Assembly: GCA_023443625.1 (NCBI GenBank)
Contig: JAEZTQ010000066.1
Location: forward strand, 1 to 64,000
From: Bacillota bacterium
GTDB lineage: Bacteria > Bacillota_A > Clostridia > Lachnospirales > Lachnospiraceae
DNA: 64,000 nucleotides
Reading direction: 5' to 3'
The position numbers were made by a program, and so were the translations under genes. A model generated the notes under the pieces. It ran no database searches. It was given only the letters and a program-made list of their open reading frames with translations, and was not told the origin of the DNA. Of this stretch, positions 46,014 through 55,129 are shown in pieces; the stretch's first letter is position 1; the number at the start of each line of letters is the position of its first letter.

Positions 46014-46671
46014 AGTACTCTTTGAAGGAAGTAATTTTATACGTCTCTTAGGTGGTTTGTGGATTACGATTAAAATAGCTCTTATCTCTGTTGCTATTTC
46101 CTTAATACTAGGAATTTTTCTTGGAATATTGATGACCTTAAAAAATCCTGTAACCAAGGTATTAACAAGGATTTATCTGGAGTTTATCCGTATTATGCCA
46201 CAGTTGGTACTCCTTTTCCTGGTATACTTTGGTTTAACAAAAGCTTTTGGAATTAATCTTTCAGGACAATTGTCAGCTATCATTGTTTTTGTTCTGTGGG
46301 GAACTGCTGAAATGGGGGATCTGGTACGAAGTGCACTGATTTCCATACCAAAACACCAATATGAAAGCGGAACAGCCATAGGACTTAGCAACCTGCAGGT
46401 GTACCGCTATATCATCATTCCTCAGACGGTACGCAGACTCCTTCCCCTATCAATCAACCTTATGACACGCATGATTAAGACTACTTCTCTCATTGTTCTC
46501 ATCGGCGTTGTAGAAGTTTTGAAGGTAGGTCAGCAGATTATTGAGGCGAACCGCTATACTGCACCCTCGGGTGCACTATGGATTTACGGAACTATTTTCT
46601 TTCTTTATTTTATTGTTTGTTTTCCAATTACCCGCCTTGCAGGCCGGTTGGAAAAACGTTGGTTGAATTAA
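45994..46671 (+). CDS. Polar amino acid ABC transporter permease 2
   Basis: A 225-residue permease of the same family with five helices. It has FIRIMPQLVLLFLVYFGL near residue 54 and the EAA loop YESGTAIGLSNLQVYRYI near 120. I chose the ATG at 45994 because GGAGAGGAGG lies 7 bases upstream; a longer frame from 45964 has no such site. It pairs with permease 1 in the membrane. The ATPase gene follows after 40 bases. Confidence 0.92.
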   Translation: MQDLGIRVLFEGSNFIRLLGGLWITIKIALISVAISLILGIFLGILMTLKNPVTKVLTRIYLEFIRIMPQLVLLFLVYFGLTKAFGINLSGQLSAIIVFVLWGTAEMGDLVRSALISIPKHQYESGTAIGLSNLQVYRYIIIPQTVRRLLPLSINLMTRMIKTTSLIVLIGVVEVLKVGQQIIEANRYTAPSGALWIYGTIFFLYFIVCFPITRLAGRLEKRWLN

Positions 46672-46711
46672 TGGGGACCTGCAACCCCAAAATTGCAGGG
46701 TATGGAAAGGC

Positions 46712-47467
46712 ATGGTGATCACTGTGATAGAGGAACAAAAGGTGTTGGAAATTAGACATCTAAATAAGTCTTATGGAGATGATGCGGTTTTGAAGGATGT
46801 TTCCCTTGCTATCCATCAGGGTGAGGTTGTGGTGGTCATAGGTCCTTCCGGCTGTGGAAAAAGCACACTCCTGCGATGCATCAATGGTCTTGAGCCCATA
46901 CAAGCAGGGGATATCCTACTTGACAACCAAGTCATAACCGGCGGTAAACATCAGTGGAGCCAAATACGTCAAAAAATTGGTATGGTATTTCAAAACTATG
47001 ACCTATTTCCACATATGACCGTATTGGATAATGTACTCCTTGGTCCAACAAAAGTTGCGGGGCGAAATAAGCAGGAAGCTTGTGATGCCGCAAAAAAGCT
47101 ACTGGAACGTGTGGGACTTCTGGATAAAATTAATTCCTACCCCCGCCAGTTATCTGGTGGGCAAAAGCAAAGGGTGGCTATTGTTAGAGCTCTGATGATG
47201 GAACCGGAAATGATACTCTTTGATGAGATTACTGCAGCCCTAGACCCTGAGATGGTTCGTGAAGTACTGGATGTAGTTCTGGAATTAGCAAAAGGCGGCA
47301 TGACTATGATTATTGTCACTCATGAAATGCAATTTGCAAGAGCAATTGCAGACCGTATCATCTTTATTGACAATGGAGAAATAGTAGAAACCGGGAATCC
47401 GGAAGAATTTTTTACTGAACCAAAAACCCAGCGTGCCCGCAAGTTTTTGAATATATTTCATTATTAA
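46712..47467 (+). CDS. Polar amino acid ABC transporter ATPase
   Basis: A 251-residue ATPase with Walker A IGPSGCGKSTL near residue 43, Q-loop VFQNYDLFPHMTV near 92, signature LSGGQKQRVAIVRAL near 146 and Walker B MILFDEITAALDPE near 168. The usual DEPTSALDPE reads DEITAALDPE, a mild change that keeps the catalytic Glu. It closes on the two permeases to drive uptake of a polar amino acid. AAAGG lies close before the ATG. A 22-bp palindrome separates it from the binding-protein gene. Confidence 0.95.
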   Translation: MVITVIEEQKVLEIRHLNKSYGDDAVLKDVSLAIHQGEVVVVIGPSGCGKSTLLRCINGLEPIQAGDILLDNQVITGGKHQWSQIRQKIGMVFQNYDLFPHMTVLDNVLLGPTKVAGRNKQEACDAAKKLLERVGLLDKINSYPRQLSGGQKQRVAIVRALMMEPEMILFDEITAALDPEMVREVLDVVLELAKGGMTMIIVTHEMQFARAIADRIIFIDNGEIVETGNPEEFFTEPKTQRARKFLNIFHY

Positions 47468-47479
47468 AGGAAAAAGGAA

Positions 47480-47501
47480 ATGTGAAAATATATTTTCACA
47501 T
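47480..47501 (+). repeat. Perfect 22-bp palindrome before the binding-protein gene
   Basis: ATGTGAAAATA followed immediately by its exact complement, 12 bases after the ATPase stop and 57 before the next start. It would form a hairpin in the operon mRNA. Such stems between a transporter ATPase and the binding-protein gene often mark processing or stabilise the downstream mRNA. Confidence 0.6.
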
Positions 47502-47557
47502 GGCAAATTTGAGCTGATGACCAAATTTGTACTATATTATAAGAATGGAGATAAAAT

Positions 47558-48442
47558 ATGAATAAAATAAAAAGAATTTTCTCAATTACCTTAGTGCTGC
47601 TTATGACACTTACTCTTCTGACTGCTTGCGGGAAATCAAACTCCCCTAGTGATAACGCAACGAAGGATGACAATAACTCTACTAGTACCGCAAGATCTTT
47701 GGAAGACATAAAGTCCAGCGGTAAAGTTATCATTGGTGTATTCAGCGATAAGGCTCCTTTTGGTTATGTAGATGCAAATGGTGCGTACCAGGGCTATGAT
47801 GTCTACTTTGCAAACCGCATAGGTGAAGATCTGGGTGTAGATGTAGAATTTGTATCTGTTGAACCTGCCAGTCGTGTGGAATACTTAAAAACAGGCAAAG
47901 TAGATATTATCCTTGCTAATTTTACAGTTACAGAAGAAAGAGCCCAATCCGTAGATTTTGCTCTTCCCTATATGAAAGTGGCACTTGGTGTAGTAAGCCC
48001 CGACAAGTCACTGATTACTGATGTATCTCAGCTGGATGGTAAAACCCTCATCGTTGCAAAAGGAACCACTGCCGAGACTTACTTTACAGCCAATTATCCA
48101 GAAGTAAAATTACTTAAGTTTGATCAGTATACGGAAACCTATAATGCTCTCTTAGATGGACGGGGAGATGCTTTCTCAACAGACAATACGGAAGTTCTGG
48201 CATGGGCTTTACAGAACGAAGGTTTTACTGTAGGAATAGAAAGTCTTGGAGACCTAGATACCATCGCTGGGGCTGTTCAAAAGGGCAACACTAGTCTCCT
48301 TGAATGGCTCAATGAAGAAATCAAAACCTTAGGTAAGGAGAACTTCTTCCATAAGAATTTTGAAGAAACCCTTGCCCCTGTTTACGGTGACGCTGTTGAT
48401 CCTGATAGCCTTGTGGTTGAAGGCGGCGTTGTGGAAGAATAA
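47558..48442 (+). CDS. Amino acid-binding lipoprotein of the ABC importer
   Basis: A 294-residue extracellular solute-binding protein. The signal peptide ends in the lipobox LLTACGK, so Cys near residue 23 is lipidated and anchors it to the membrane. The SBP_bac_3 domain has GKVIIGVFSDKAPFGYVD near 53, GYDVYFANRIGEDLGVDVEF near 75, and the hinge segments LDGKTLIVAKGTTAE. The acidic and aromatic pocket fits a polar amino acid, but the exact one cannot be said. It delivers substrate to the two permeases. A terminator follows the stop. Confidence 0.93.
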   Translation: MNKIKRIFSITLVLLMTLTLLTACGKSNSPSDNATKDDNNSTSTARSLEDIKSSGKVIIGVFSDKAPFGYVDANGAYQGYDVYFANRIGEDLGVDVEFVSVEPASRVEYLKTGKVDIILANFTVTEERAQSVDFALPYMKVALGVVSPDKSLITDVSQLDGKTLIVAKGTTAETYFTANYPEVKLLKFDQYTETYNALLDGRGDAFSTDNTEVLAWALQNEGFTVGIESLGDLDTIAGAVQKGNTSLLEWLNEEIKTLGKENFFHKNFEETLAPVYGDAVDPDSLVVEGGVVEE

Positions 48443-48448
48443 GACAAA

Positions 48449-48490
48449 GAGAGAAAGAGCAAAGTATCACTCTTTCTCTCTTACCATGTT
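48449..48490 (+). terminator. Terminator of the amino acid importer operon
   Basis: GAGAGAAAGAG and CTCTTTCTCTC (48449-48459, 48470-48480) form an 11-bp stem with a 10-base loop, 6 bases after the stop codon. The tail is only moderately T-rich (ATGTTTTT). The next gene is on the opposite strand. Confidence 0.65.
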
Positions 48491-48519
48491 TTTACCGGTG
48501 GCAGATTTCCTTCCTTCTA

Positions 48520-49677
48520 TTATACAAGATCCTCTATTGGTCTTCCTTTATTATTCATTGTAAGTAATATACCACTAGTCAAGGCGGTAAATGGTGCCAC
48601 CGTAACCAGTCCAATACTGCCGGCGATTGTATCAAGGATTTGTGATGATACATATTTATAATTGAGTATATTACTAATTGGAGTTCCTTGGGCCATAAAT
48701 ACCATTAGAAGTGCAATATACCCACCTGAATAAGCCAATAATAGAGTCGTTGTCATTGTCCCCATGGCAGCACGACCCACACGGATACCGGATAATGTTG
48801 CCTCTTTCCAGGATATATCTGGTTTCTTATCTACTACCTCATATATTGCAGAGGTTATGTCAACTGCTAAATCAATGACTGCTCCTGTGGCACCAATAAA
48901 TATACTTGCCATATAAATTTGTGTTAAATTCAAATGAGCATATCCACTATAAAGAAGGCTTTCGGAATATGCCATAATTGCTCCATGAATTTGAAATATA
49001 TTAGTAAAAAATATCCCAAGGATCCCTGTTGTAATGGTTCCCAGAAGGGCGCCCAGAATTGCAGATAAAGCCCGACGGTCAAATCCATATACCATTGTAA
49101 TTACAATGATAGTCAATGCTAGGGTAATGATAAATCCCATGATTATAGGATTATTACCATTTAAATAGCCTGGTATCAGCACCTTCCATATCATCAATAT
49201 GGTAACTGCAAAGGATAACAAAGCCCTTACACCGGTTTTACCTGCAAAAAGTATCAGAAGTATAACAAAAATGGCTATAAGTAAAAATTCCTTCCCCATA
49301 CGATAATGGTCAATCATATTGACAGATTTGACTTCCTGATCCAAATAGCTGATCACAACCAATGCCCTGTCTCCCTCGTTAAAGATCTTATCCTGCTCAA
49401 GGGAACCATTTAACATATTAATTCCTTCCACTTCCTTACCCTTAAAAATACCACCCATTAATTTAATTCTACATCTTTGCTCACCTGTCTGTATCATTCC
49501 CGTACTAAATAACTTACTATTGTCTGTTTCCAGGACCTTCCCTACCGTTCTGTCTGTACCTTGAAAAATAATTGCTTCTTCATATCCCGTGGGAAGAAAT
49601 AGCAGGATAAAGAAAAGACCAAGGCAAAGAATTGCTGGTAAATGTGTTCTTAAGGCATTTATAGTTTTTCTGTTCAT
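48520..49677 (-). CDS. YibE/F family membrane protein
   Basis: A 385-residue protein. It has one N-terminal helix, a beta-rich outside domain of about 120 residues, and a cluster of seven helices from residue 135 onward. Segments such as GATGAVIDLAVDITSAIYEV near 260, RVGRAAMGTMTTTLLLAYSG near 290 and the final GSIGLVTVAPFTALTSG match the YibE/F family. The role is unknown; a transporter is likely. I chose the ATG at 49677 because the translation upstream of it looks random, although the longer frame reaches 49788. Confidence 0.8.
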   Translation of the reverse strand: MNRKTINALRTHLPAILCLGLFFILLFLPTGYEEAIIFQGTDRTVGKVLETDNSKLFSTGMIQTGEQRCRIKLMGGIFKGKEVEGINMLNGSLEQDKIFNEGDRALVVISYLDQEVKSVNMIDHYRMGKEFLLIAIFVILLILFAGKTGVRALLSFAVTILMIWKVLIPGYLNGNNPIIMGFIITLALTIIVITMVYGFDRRALSAILGALLGTITTGILGIFFTNIFQIHGAIMAYSESLLYSGYAHLNLTQIYMASIFIGATGAVIDLAVDITSAIYEVVDKKPDISWKEATLSGIRVGRAAMGTMTTTLLLAYSGGYIALLMVFMAQGTPISNILNYKYVSSQILDTIAGSIGLVTVAPFTALTSGILLTMNNKGRPIEDLV

Positions 49678-49902
49678 ATGAAACCAATTACCCTTTCTTT
49701 CACTCAATTGATGCCAATCCCAGCTCATATCTATGTCAATAAACAAGGAGCCCCAGGCTCCGCCAGTATTCTTGTTAATCAATTGCATGAAGGCACAAAC
49801 ATTATGTTCATGCCTGCATGCATTTTATCAATACCCTGCTAACATCCCCAATGTCAACTTATGTATTAAAAACTATTACCATGAAATATTCTTGTAGGAA
49901 AT

Positions 49903-51444
49903 CTATTTTACAGATGTTAGTGCAGCCATATTTGAATAGATGTCTGTATTATTATAGTAACCTGCAAAGACTTCTGCACCATTCCCTAATGCAAACACAG
50001 GTACTGGAAGTCCAGTATGAGCATAAGAGCTAAAATCAATTCCAGATTTGTTATTTAATATATGGGTAATGGTAACTGTTAAAGGTTCATAGCTTCCGTA
50101 AAGAACATATTGCTCTTCATCCAATTGTTTATATCCATCCATAGTCATCTTATATGCTTTGTATAATCTGTTATACTCATAATCAGTTAAGATTAAATTA
50201 GGATTTGTAGTAGATTTAGCATTATATTCTGCTACTAGACCAAAGTTAGTATCAATATCTTTTAACACATCTGAGAACTTGGTGTCATTTTTCTTGTATT
50301 TGGCTACATAATCAGCGTCAAATTTAGCATAGGAAATCTTTTGATTAGCTAGATTTGTTAAGTATGTATCATAATTTGTACCTGCAAAACCTATTGCTAA
50401 TCCACCTGTCTCATGATCACCAGTAACAAGAATTAAAGTATCCTCCGGATGTTCATTATAGAATTTGATTGCTTCGTCTACTGCCTTACTTAATGCAATG
50501 GTGTCATGAATTGTTGATCCTGCATCATTGGCATGGCAAGCCCAGTCAATCTTTCCACCTTCCACCATCATGAAGAAGCCTTTTTCATTATCTAGTACCT
50601 CAATTCCCTTTTCAACATAGTCTGCAAGCTTCCATTCCTTTTCCTTTGCATCAATTGCATAGGAAAAGGAGTTGGAATCTGCCAAGGTTTCAGCAATAAC
50701 AATTGCTTTTCCATCCTTAGCACTTAATTTCTCTGCCTCATTCTGCTTCGTAACTACCTTATACCCTTTATCTTTTGCAATTTTATAAAGATCTTCTTTA
50801 TCACCGTTTTTCCCAGTAGAGCTAATGAGTGCACCACCTGCAAAATAGTCAAAACTACTTTCAATCATTTCTAAGCCAATCTCATAATAGTTATTTCTAG
50901 ATGCTTGATGTGCATAAAATGCAGCCGGAGTCGCATGATTTAAGTTAACTGAAGAAATGACACCAATCTTATAGCCTAATTGTTTCTTCAATTTTTCTGA
51001 AATGGTTTCGTACTCTTTGGTATATGTAGTGTCCATATTAATGGTACCGCTGTAAGTCTTATAACCAGTAGCTATGGATGTAGCTGTTGATGCTGAGTCT
51101 GGTGCGAAGGATGTGCTGTCATAGGTCTCTGCTGATCCTGCGATGGGAAAGTTCATGAAACTTAGGGGTTCACTAACTACTCCCCCATTACTTGCTTTTG
51201 CACCTAGATAATAGGCTGTTGCCTGTATTTGAGGGTAACTCATACCATCACCAATAAATAAAAAGATATACTTTGGTGCTTTCGTACCTGTCTTTGTTGT
51301 TGTCTCTTTAATCTTTACTTCTTCACTATTCTTTTGGGCTGCTTGTGCACTACTATTATTATAGTAATTCACTACAGAAATTGTTGACACTATGAATGCA
51401 ATAGTGCAGACAAGGGATAAGATTTTCTTCCATCTCTTCTTCAT
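49903..51444 (-). CDS. Secreted alkaline phosphatase
   Basis: A 513-residue protein of the PhoA superfamily. A signal peptide or N-terminal anchor (residues 1-27) is followed by IFLFIGDGMSYPQ near 64 (first metal Asp), DSASTATSIATGYKT near 118 with the nucleophile Ser, MMVEGGKIDWACHAND near 290 and VTGDHETGGL near 330. All zinc and Mg residues appear intact. It frees phosphate from organic esters outside the cell. The ATG at 51444 has AAGGAG 9 bases upstream. Upstream TTTACA-like words could be a phosphate box, but this is unclear. Confidence 0.92.
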   Translation of the reverse strand: MKKRWKKILSLVCTIAFIVSTISVVNYYNNSSAQAAQKNSEEVKIKETTTKTGTKAPKYIFLFIGDGMSYPQIQATAYYLGAKASNGGVVSEPLSFMNFPIAGSAETYDSTSFAPDSASTATSIATGYKTYSGTINMDTTYTKEYETISEKLKKQLGYKIGVISSVNLNHATPAAFYAHQASRNNYYEIGLEMIESSFDYFAGGALISSTGKNGDKEDLYKIAKDKGYKVVTKQNEAEKLSAKDGKAIVIAETLADSNSFSYAIDAKEKEWKLADYVEKGIEVLDNEKGFFMMVEGGKIDWACHANDAGSTIHDTIALSKAVDEAIKFYNEHPEDTLILVTGDHETGGLAIGFAGTNYDTYLTNLANQKISYAKFDADYVAKYKKNDTKFSDVLKDIDTNFGLVAEYNAKSTTNPNLILTDYEYNRLYKAYKMTMDGYKQLDEEQYVLYGSYEPLTVTITHILNNKSGIDFSSYAHTGLPVPVFALGNGAEVFAGYYNNTDIYSNMAALTSVK

Positions 51445-51675
51445 TCTCTTTAACTCCTTCTTTGTTTTATTTGTTTTACCTTCCGTATCCAATATAGCAG
51501 TTATAAAATATACAAACTATCATATTAAAGTTAGAAGTTTGTAAAGATTATGCAAATATTTAAATTACAAGAGCCCTTCCTATAGGAAACTAAAATGTTA
51601 AGCTTTATAAAATTATTCTAAGTCTAGGGAAGACAAATCCTTACCCATCACTTGATATAGAAGCATTTTACGAAT

Positions 51676-51722
51676 AATACACCCTGGATATGTTCTTATA
51701 AAAAACACATCCAGGGTGTATT
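51676..51722. terminator. Bidirectional-type hairpin
   Basis: Arms at 51676-51694 and 51704-51722 (AATACACCCTGGAT and ATCCAGGGTGTATT outer parts) pair almost perfectly. It sits in the 390-base spacer between the gene at 51837-52757 and alkaline phosphatase, both on the minus strand. A T-rich loop but no strong T-run follows. It probably ends the transcript of the 51837-52757 gene. Nothing else was seen there. Confidence 0.6.
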
Positions 51723-51836
51723 GAAATAAAATTATAGAATTTATGCTATACCATTCTTGAAATTTTAAAATTCTTAACATTATTAAAATCACACAGTTTC
51801 CATTCTCTTAAAAGCAAAGCTTACAGGTGAAGCCCC

Positions 51837-52757
51837 TTATTCCTGTAACATTGAAAAAAATCGGTTAATGCTATTTTGTAAAGAATTATTTGATTGGTTA
51901 TCTTTTAATAAGCTATTAACAAACCCTTCTTTTGAAGAAGTGTCTGTGTTGGTAAAATATGTTGGTAATGCTGTTTCCTCCTGTATCTTTTTCCAACTAA
52001 CATAATCATTCACAGCCTCTTTGACTAATGTAGAATCTCTTCGAGTCGAGCCTACTACCCAATCTTTAAATTCTTTCATTACTTTAACTAATCTACTATA
52101 ATCATTAGAGGAAGCTGCTTCCTGAAGCTTTAGAGCATGCTTTTCGTAAGTCTCTGGATCATGTCGTCTCATTAACTCATAGGTATCAAGATAATCATCT
52201 GGGGCACCAACTAATGGTCCCTTTTCAATATGATATGTTATATATCCTTCTTCATTTCTAGTACCATTGATGGCATATTTTGCAATTGTATCCATTGACT
52301 TTAAGAAATTATCTGCTTGCTGCCCCTTTAAATGATTCGATGCAATATACTTTGCCTTTTCTAATCCAAGTGCAATCATTTGCTGTCGATCATCTTCCGA
52401 CATATCACCAACATTCCCATTTAACAAATCGTTACAAATCGTATCATACACAGCTTTTATAACTTCCTCTTGAGCGCCCTCTAAACTTCTGACTAATAGT
52501 TCATTTGTTTGAATATTTGGAATAATTAATCTACCAGGATTATGGATAATAGGTAACTCCTCTTGCTCACGCTCCATACTTTCTACCCACTTTTTACGAG
52601 CTTCTTCGCTAATATCCACTTTCAAAGAAACTAAACGGGTTTCCTCAACCTGACTTACGTCTATTTGGATATCTGAGAGACTTGTTAGCTTTGTAACATT
52701 ACGCTCTGTCATAACTGTATTTTCATAAGTTAATTGATTTTCCGGACAAACTTTCAT
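51837..52757 (-). CDS. Hypothetical soluble protein
   Basis: A 306-residue protein I do not recognise. It has no signal peptide or membrane helix. It is charged and mostly helical, with an N-terminal stretch of short strands (TKLTSLSDIQIDV) and a C-terminal part rich in Asn and Ser. The acidic EEVIKAVYDTICND and the helix GLEKAKYIASNHL are the clearest structured parts. It has its own upstream region with a perfect palindrome (52886-52915). The start ATG at 52757 has a GGAG-like site upstream. No function can be proposed. Confidence 0.6.
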   Translation of the reverse strand: MKVCPENQLTYENTVMTERNVTKLTSLSDIQIDVSQVEETRLVSLKVDISEEARKKWVESMEREQEELPIIHNPGRLIIPNIQTNELLVRSLEGAQEEVIKAVYDTICNDLLNGNVGDMSEDDRQQMIALGLEKAKYIASNHLKGQQADNFLKSMDTIAKYAINGTRNEEGYITYHIEKGPLVGAPDDYLDTYELMRRHDPETYEKHALKLQEAASSNDYSRLVKVMKEFKDWVVGSTRRDSTLVKEAVNDYVSWKKIQEETALPTYFTNTDTSSKEGFVNSLLKDNQSNNSLQNSINRFFSMLQE

Positions 52758-52885
52758 ATGAATGAGTACTCCTTCACAATAATTTTATTTGAGTGCCAAA
52801 TGTCTTATTTATTATATCGGCATATCACAGATAAAATTAAACTAAATTTAAGTAATTTATACTTCAATATAAAAGTTCATATTAT

Positions 52886-52915
52886 TTTAGCCAATTAGTA
52901 TACTAATTGGCTAAA
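52886..52915. repeat. Perfect 30-bp palindrome
   Basis: TTTAGCCAATTAGTA directly joined to its exact complement, with no loop. It is 10 bases past the stop of the secreted protein gene and about 130 bases upstream of the next gene start. It could be a terminator stem (no T-run on the minus strand) or an operator for the gene at 51837-52757. Confidence 0.65.
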
Positions 52916-52925
52916 GCTCACAATA

Positions 52926-53981
52926 TTATTTGTTTCCCCTGATATAGTAGTTAACAATTCCATCTTTCATATTAACTTTTATTTTACAGTCACCTATAGA
53001 TACATAAGTGTCTTCATTGATGCCATGTGTCTCATTTGTAGTAAAAGATGTAAAAATAGCATCATACACTAATGAAGGCTTTGATGATATTGTAGCTACC
53101 ATAGCTTTTACTATAGAAGCATTTTGATCATCTACTACTGACCCATTAAGCTCTACGCTGATAGATAATTTATACCCTTGACCTGTTTTCGTTAATGAAA
53201 TACCATCACAACCTAATGCAAGGTGAGTAAACTCAATCTTATCACTATCTATAGCTAAGTTTGTTGAGCTGATTATCTTACCGTCAACTTTACGTTCTAA
53301 TTCACTCCATACTATAGCCGAGCCACCCCAGTCACTGAAAGTCTTATTCCTGTCTAAAAAATTACTTCTTACGGGGAACTCTATACCCTCGATATCGACA
53401 GTTACCTCTTCCGATTCCAGTGTAGGAATAGGTACTATGGTAGGCTTCAATTCAATTTCTGGAACAGATTCTGGAATATCTTTATACTTACTTAAGCATA
53501 TAATCCCATCGTAGTTTGAATACCCTTTTACCCCTGTATTGTTGAAGCAATTATAGTAAACCAATGTTCTCAATGAGCTGACCTGACACAGACTAGCTTT
53601 GCTTTGCTTACTGGTATATGCCTTTTCAGGTGCCATTTTAACAAGTTCCTCTATACCATCGGAATATATATATTCATTGGCATTCTTAGTGTAAGTATTG
53701 TAAATTGCATCACTTCTTCGTATTTCAAAGCTTTCGTTGCTGTTTATAAGAAAAGTAAATCCTAGTGCTTTTGAGATTCGTTTTGCCTTGATCATTAAAT
53801 ATCCATTATCAGATAACTCAATAATATTCCTATACTCTTTCCAGGTACCGTTCTTTTGTTGAACTAATACCAGGTATTGATTGGAATTATTAGCATAGGC
53901 ATCCTCTATAAAAATACCGTTATTCATAATGCATAAGAGAACTAATATTACAGCAATTGCTTTTTTATGTATTCTTCGCAT
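52926..53981 (-). CDS. Secreted protein of unknown function
   Basis: A 351-residue protein with a signal peptide (residues 1-30, cleavage near AYA-N). The region 35-90 (KEYRNIIELSDNGYLMIKAKRISKAL shape) resembles the start of copper-amine-oxidase-like N-terminal domains that attach to the cell surface, but this is weak. A proline-rich linker (KPTIVPIPTLE) lies near 180. The C-terminal half is beta-rich with repeated Val/Ile-Ser strands. It lies 26 bases downstream of the SIMPL protein gene on the same strand, so the two may be one operon. No function assigned. Confidence 0.6.
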   Translation of the reverse strand: MRRIHKKAIAVILVLLCIMNNGIFIEDAYANNSNQYLVLVQQKNGTWKEYRNIIELSDNGYLMIKAKRISKALGFTFLINSNESFEIRRSDAIYNTYTKNANEYIYSDGIEELVKMAPEKAYTSKQSKASLCQVSSLRTLVYYNCFNNTGVKGYSNYDGIICLSKYKDIPESVPEIELKPTIVPIPTLESEEVTVDIEGIEFPVRSNFLDRNKTFSDWGGSAIVWSELERKVDGKIISSTNLAIDSDKIEFTHLALGCDGISLTKTGQGYKLSISVELNGSVVDDQNASIVKAMVATISSKPSLVYDAIFTSFTTNETHGINEDTYVSIGDCKIKVNMKDGIVNYYIRGNK

Positions 53982-54007
53982 ATAACTCCTACTCCAGATT
54001 ACTCTAT

Positions 54008-54778
54008 CTACCGTTTGACTTCAAAGGTACAATTTACAGATACCGTTACCTCTTTTTCTAAGGACACTGTGTCATTATCTATATAGCTGCTATAACCATA
54101 CCAGTCATAATAATCATTTGGAACAGAATAAAGGGGTGTGACCTGAATACTGGAAAGCTTAGCATGTGTCAATTCTCCTAGTTTACTTCCTGCATTAACA
54201 GCTATGAGTTCTGCTCGTTTCGTTGCATCCTGTGTTGCTTCTGCCAGCATACTAACCTTTAGATCCTCCAGCTTCGTATAATGATACTCGGGTGCTTGTG
54301 ATTGAAATTGCACCCCTTCATTTAATAATTCCGTTGCATTCCTTGAGAGTTCTGTCACTCTATCAATATCTTCAGAGCTCATCGTTACAGTCTGTGCTAA
54401 ATTATATCCATTTACCTCGTTGGTATAACCACCATACTCATTTAAAGCATGTTGTTCTGAAATTGAAATAGAAGAAAAGATTAAGTCCTCTTCTTCAAAC
54501 CCCTTATTTAGAAGGTAATTTTTTACCTTCTCTTTGTCAGCTTCAAGTAGGCTATAACCATCCTTTAGATTTTCTGCTTGTACATCATAATAACCAGACC
54601 ATACAATCCAATCCGATAAGATTTGCTGTTTTGTATATCCTTTGATATTAATATTATACTTTTTTCTCTTAAATTCTGCCAAGCCGTTTACTCCTATAAA
54701 GCAGGAGATAATAACAGCAAATGATAGTATCAAAGCTATAATGATATTTCCATAGGTTTTAAACTTAGACTCATTCAT
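54008..54778 (-). CDS. SIMPL (DUF541) domain membrane protein
   Basis: A 256-residue protein with one N-terminal membrane helix (about residues 12-33) and an outside SIMPL domain. Landmarks are NKGFEEEDLIFSSISISEQ near 92, NGYNLAQTVTMSSEDIDRV near 123, and the terminal ATKRAELIAVNAGSKLGEL near 183 with VTVSVNCTFEV. SIMPL proteins are linked to envelope stress and interaction with signalling kinases, but their activity is unknown. The family's usual length is about 230-250 residues, so it is complete. Confidence 0.82.
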   Translation of the reverse strand: MNESKFKTYGNIIIALILSFAVIISCFIGVNGLAEFKRKKYNINIKGYTKQQILSDWIVWSGYYDVQAENLKDGYSLLEADKEKVKNYLLNKGFEEEDLIFSSISISEQHALNEYGGYTNEVNGYNLAQTVTMSSEDIDRVTELSRNATELLNEGVQFQSQAPEYHYTKLEDLKVSMLAEATQDATKRAELIAVNAGSKLGELTHAKLSSIQVTPLYSVPNDYYDWYGYSSYIDNDTVSLEKEVTVSVNCTFEVKR

Positions 54779-55050
54779 AATCTCTACTCCTTAAGTATTA
54801 GTATATAGTATATATATCATTATTTACCAATATTTACAACTCCTTATACCTTAAGATATTCTTACAATATTTGATGTTGCTTAATACATTCATTAATCCT
54901 ATCCAATAACACAGAATAGAATGTTATATTATATTCCAAATAATATTTGAAAAGTGGGGGAATCACCCAATGCGGGACCCTTGATGAATTATAAGAACAA
55001 CATGATTCCTTCAGTAGTTTTTACACTCAACAAGTTTCATAAATTATACA

Positions 55051-55096
55051 GGAAAACATCCCGGCCAATATTTACACTTTGACCGGGATGTTTTCC
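55051..55096 (-). terminator. Terminator after the PPDK_N/NTase gene
   Basis: GGAAAACATCCCGG and its complement (55051-55064, 55083-55096) form a 14-bp stem whose ends are A-rich and T-rich on both strands, so it can work in both directions. It lies 33 bases after the stop at 55130. The rest of the 350-base spacer (54779-55129) is AT-rich with no gene. Confidence 0.8.
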
Positions 55097-55129
55097 TTAC
55101 TGCACTGATATTGTGAAATGAAACCACTT

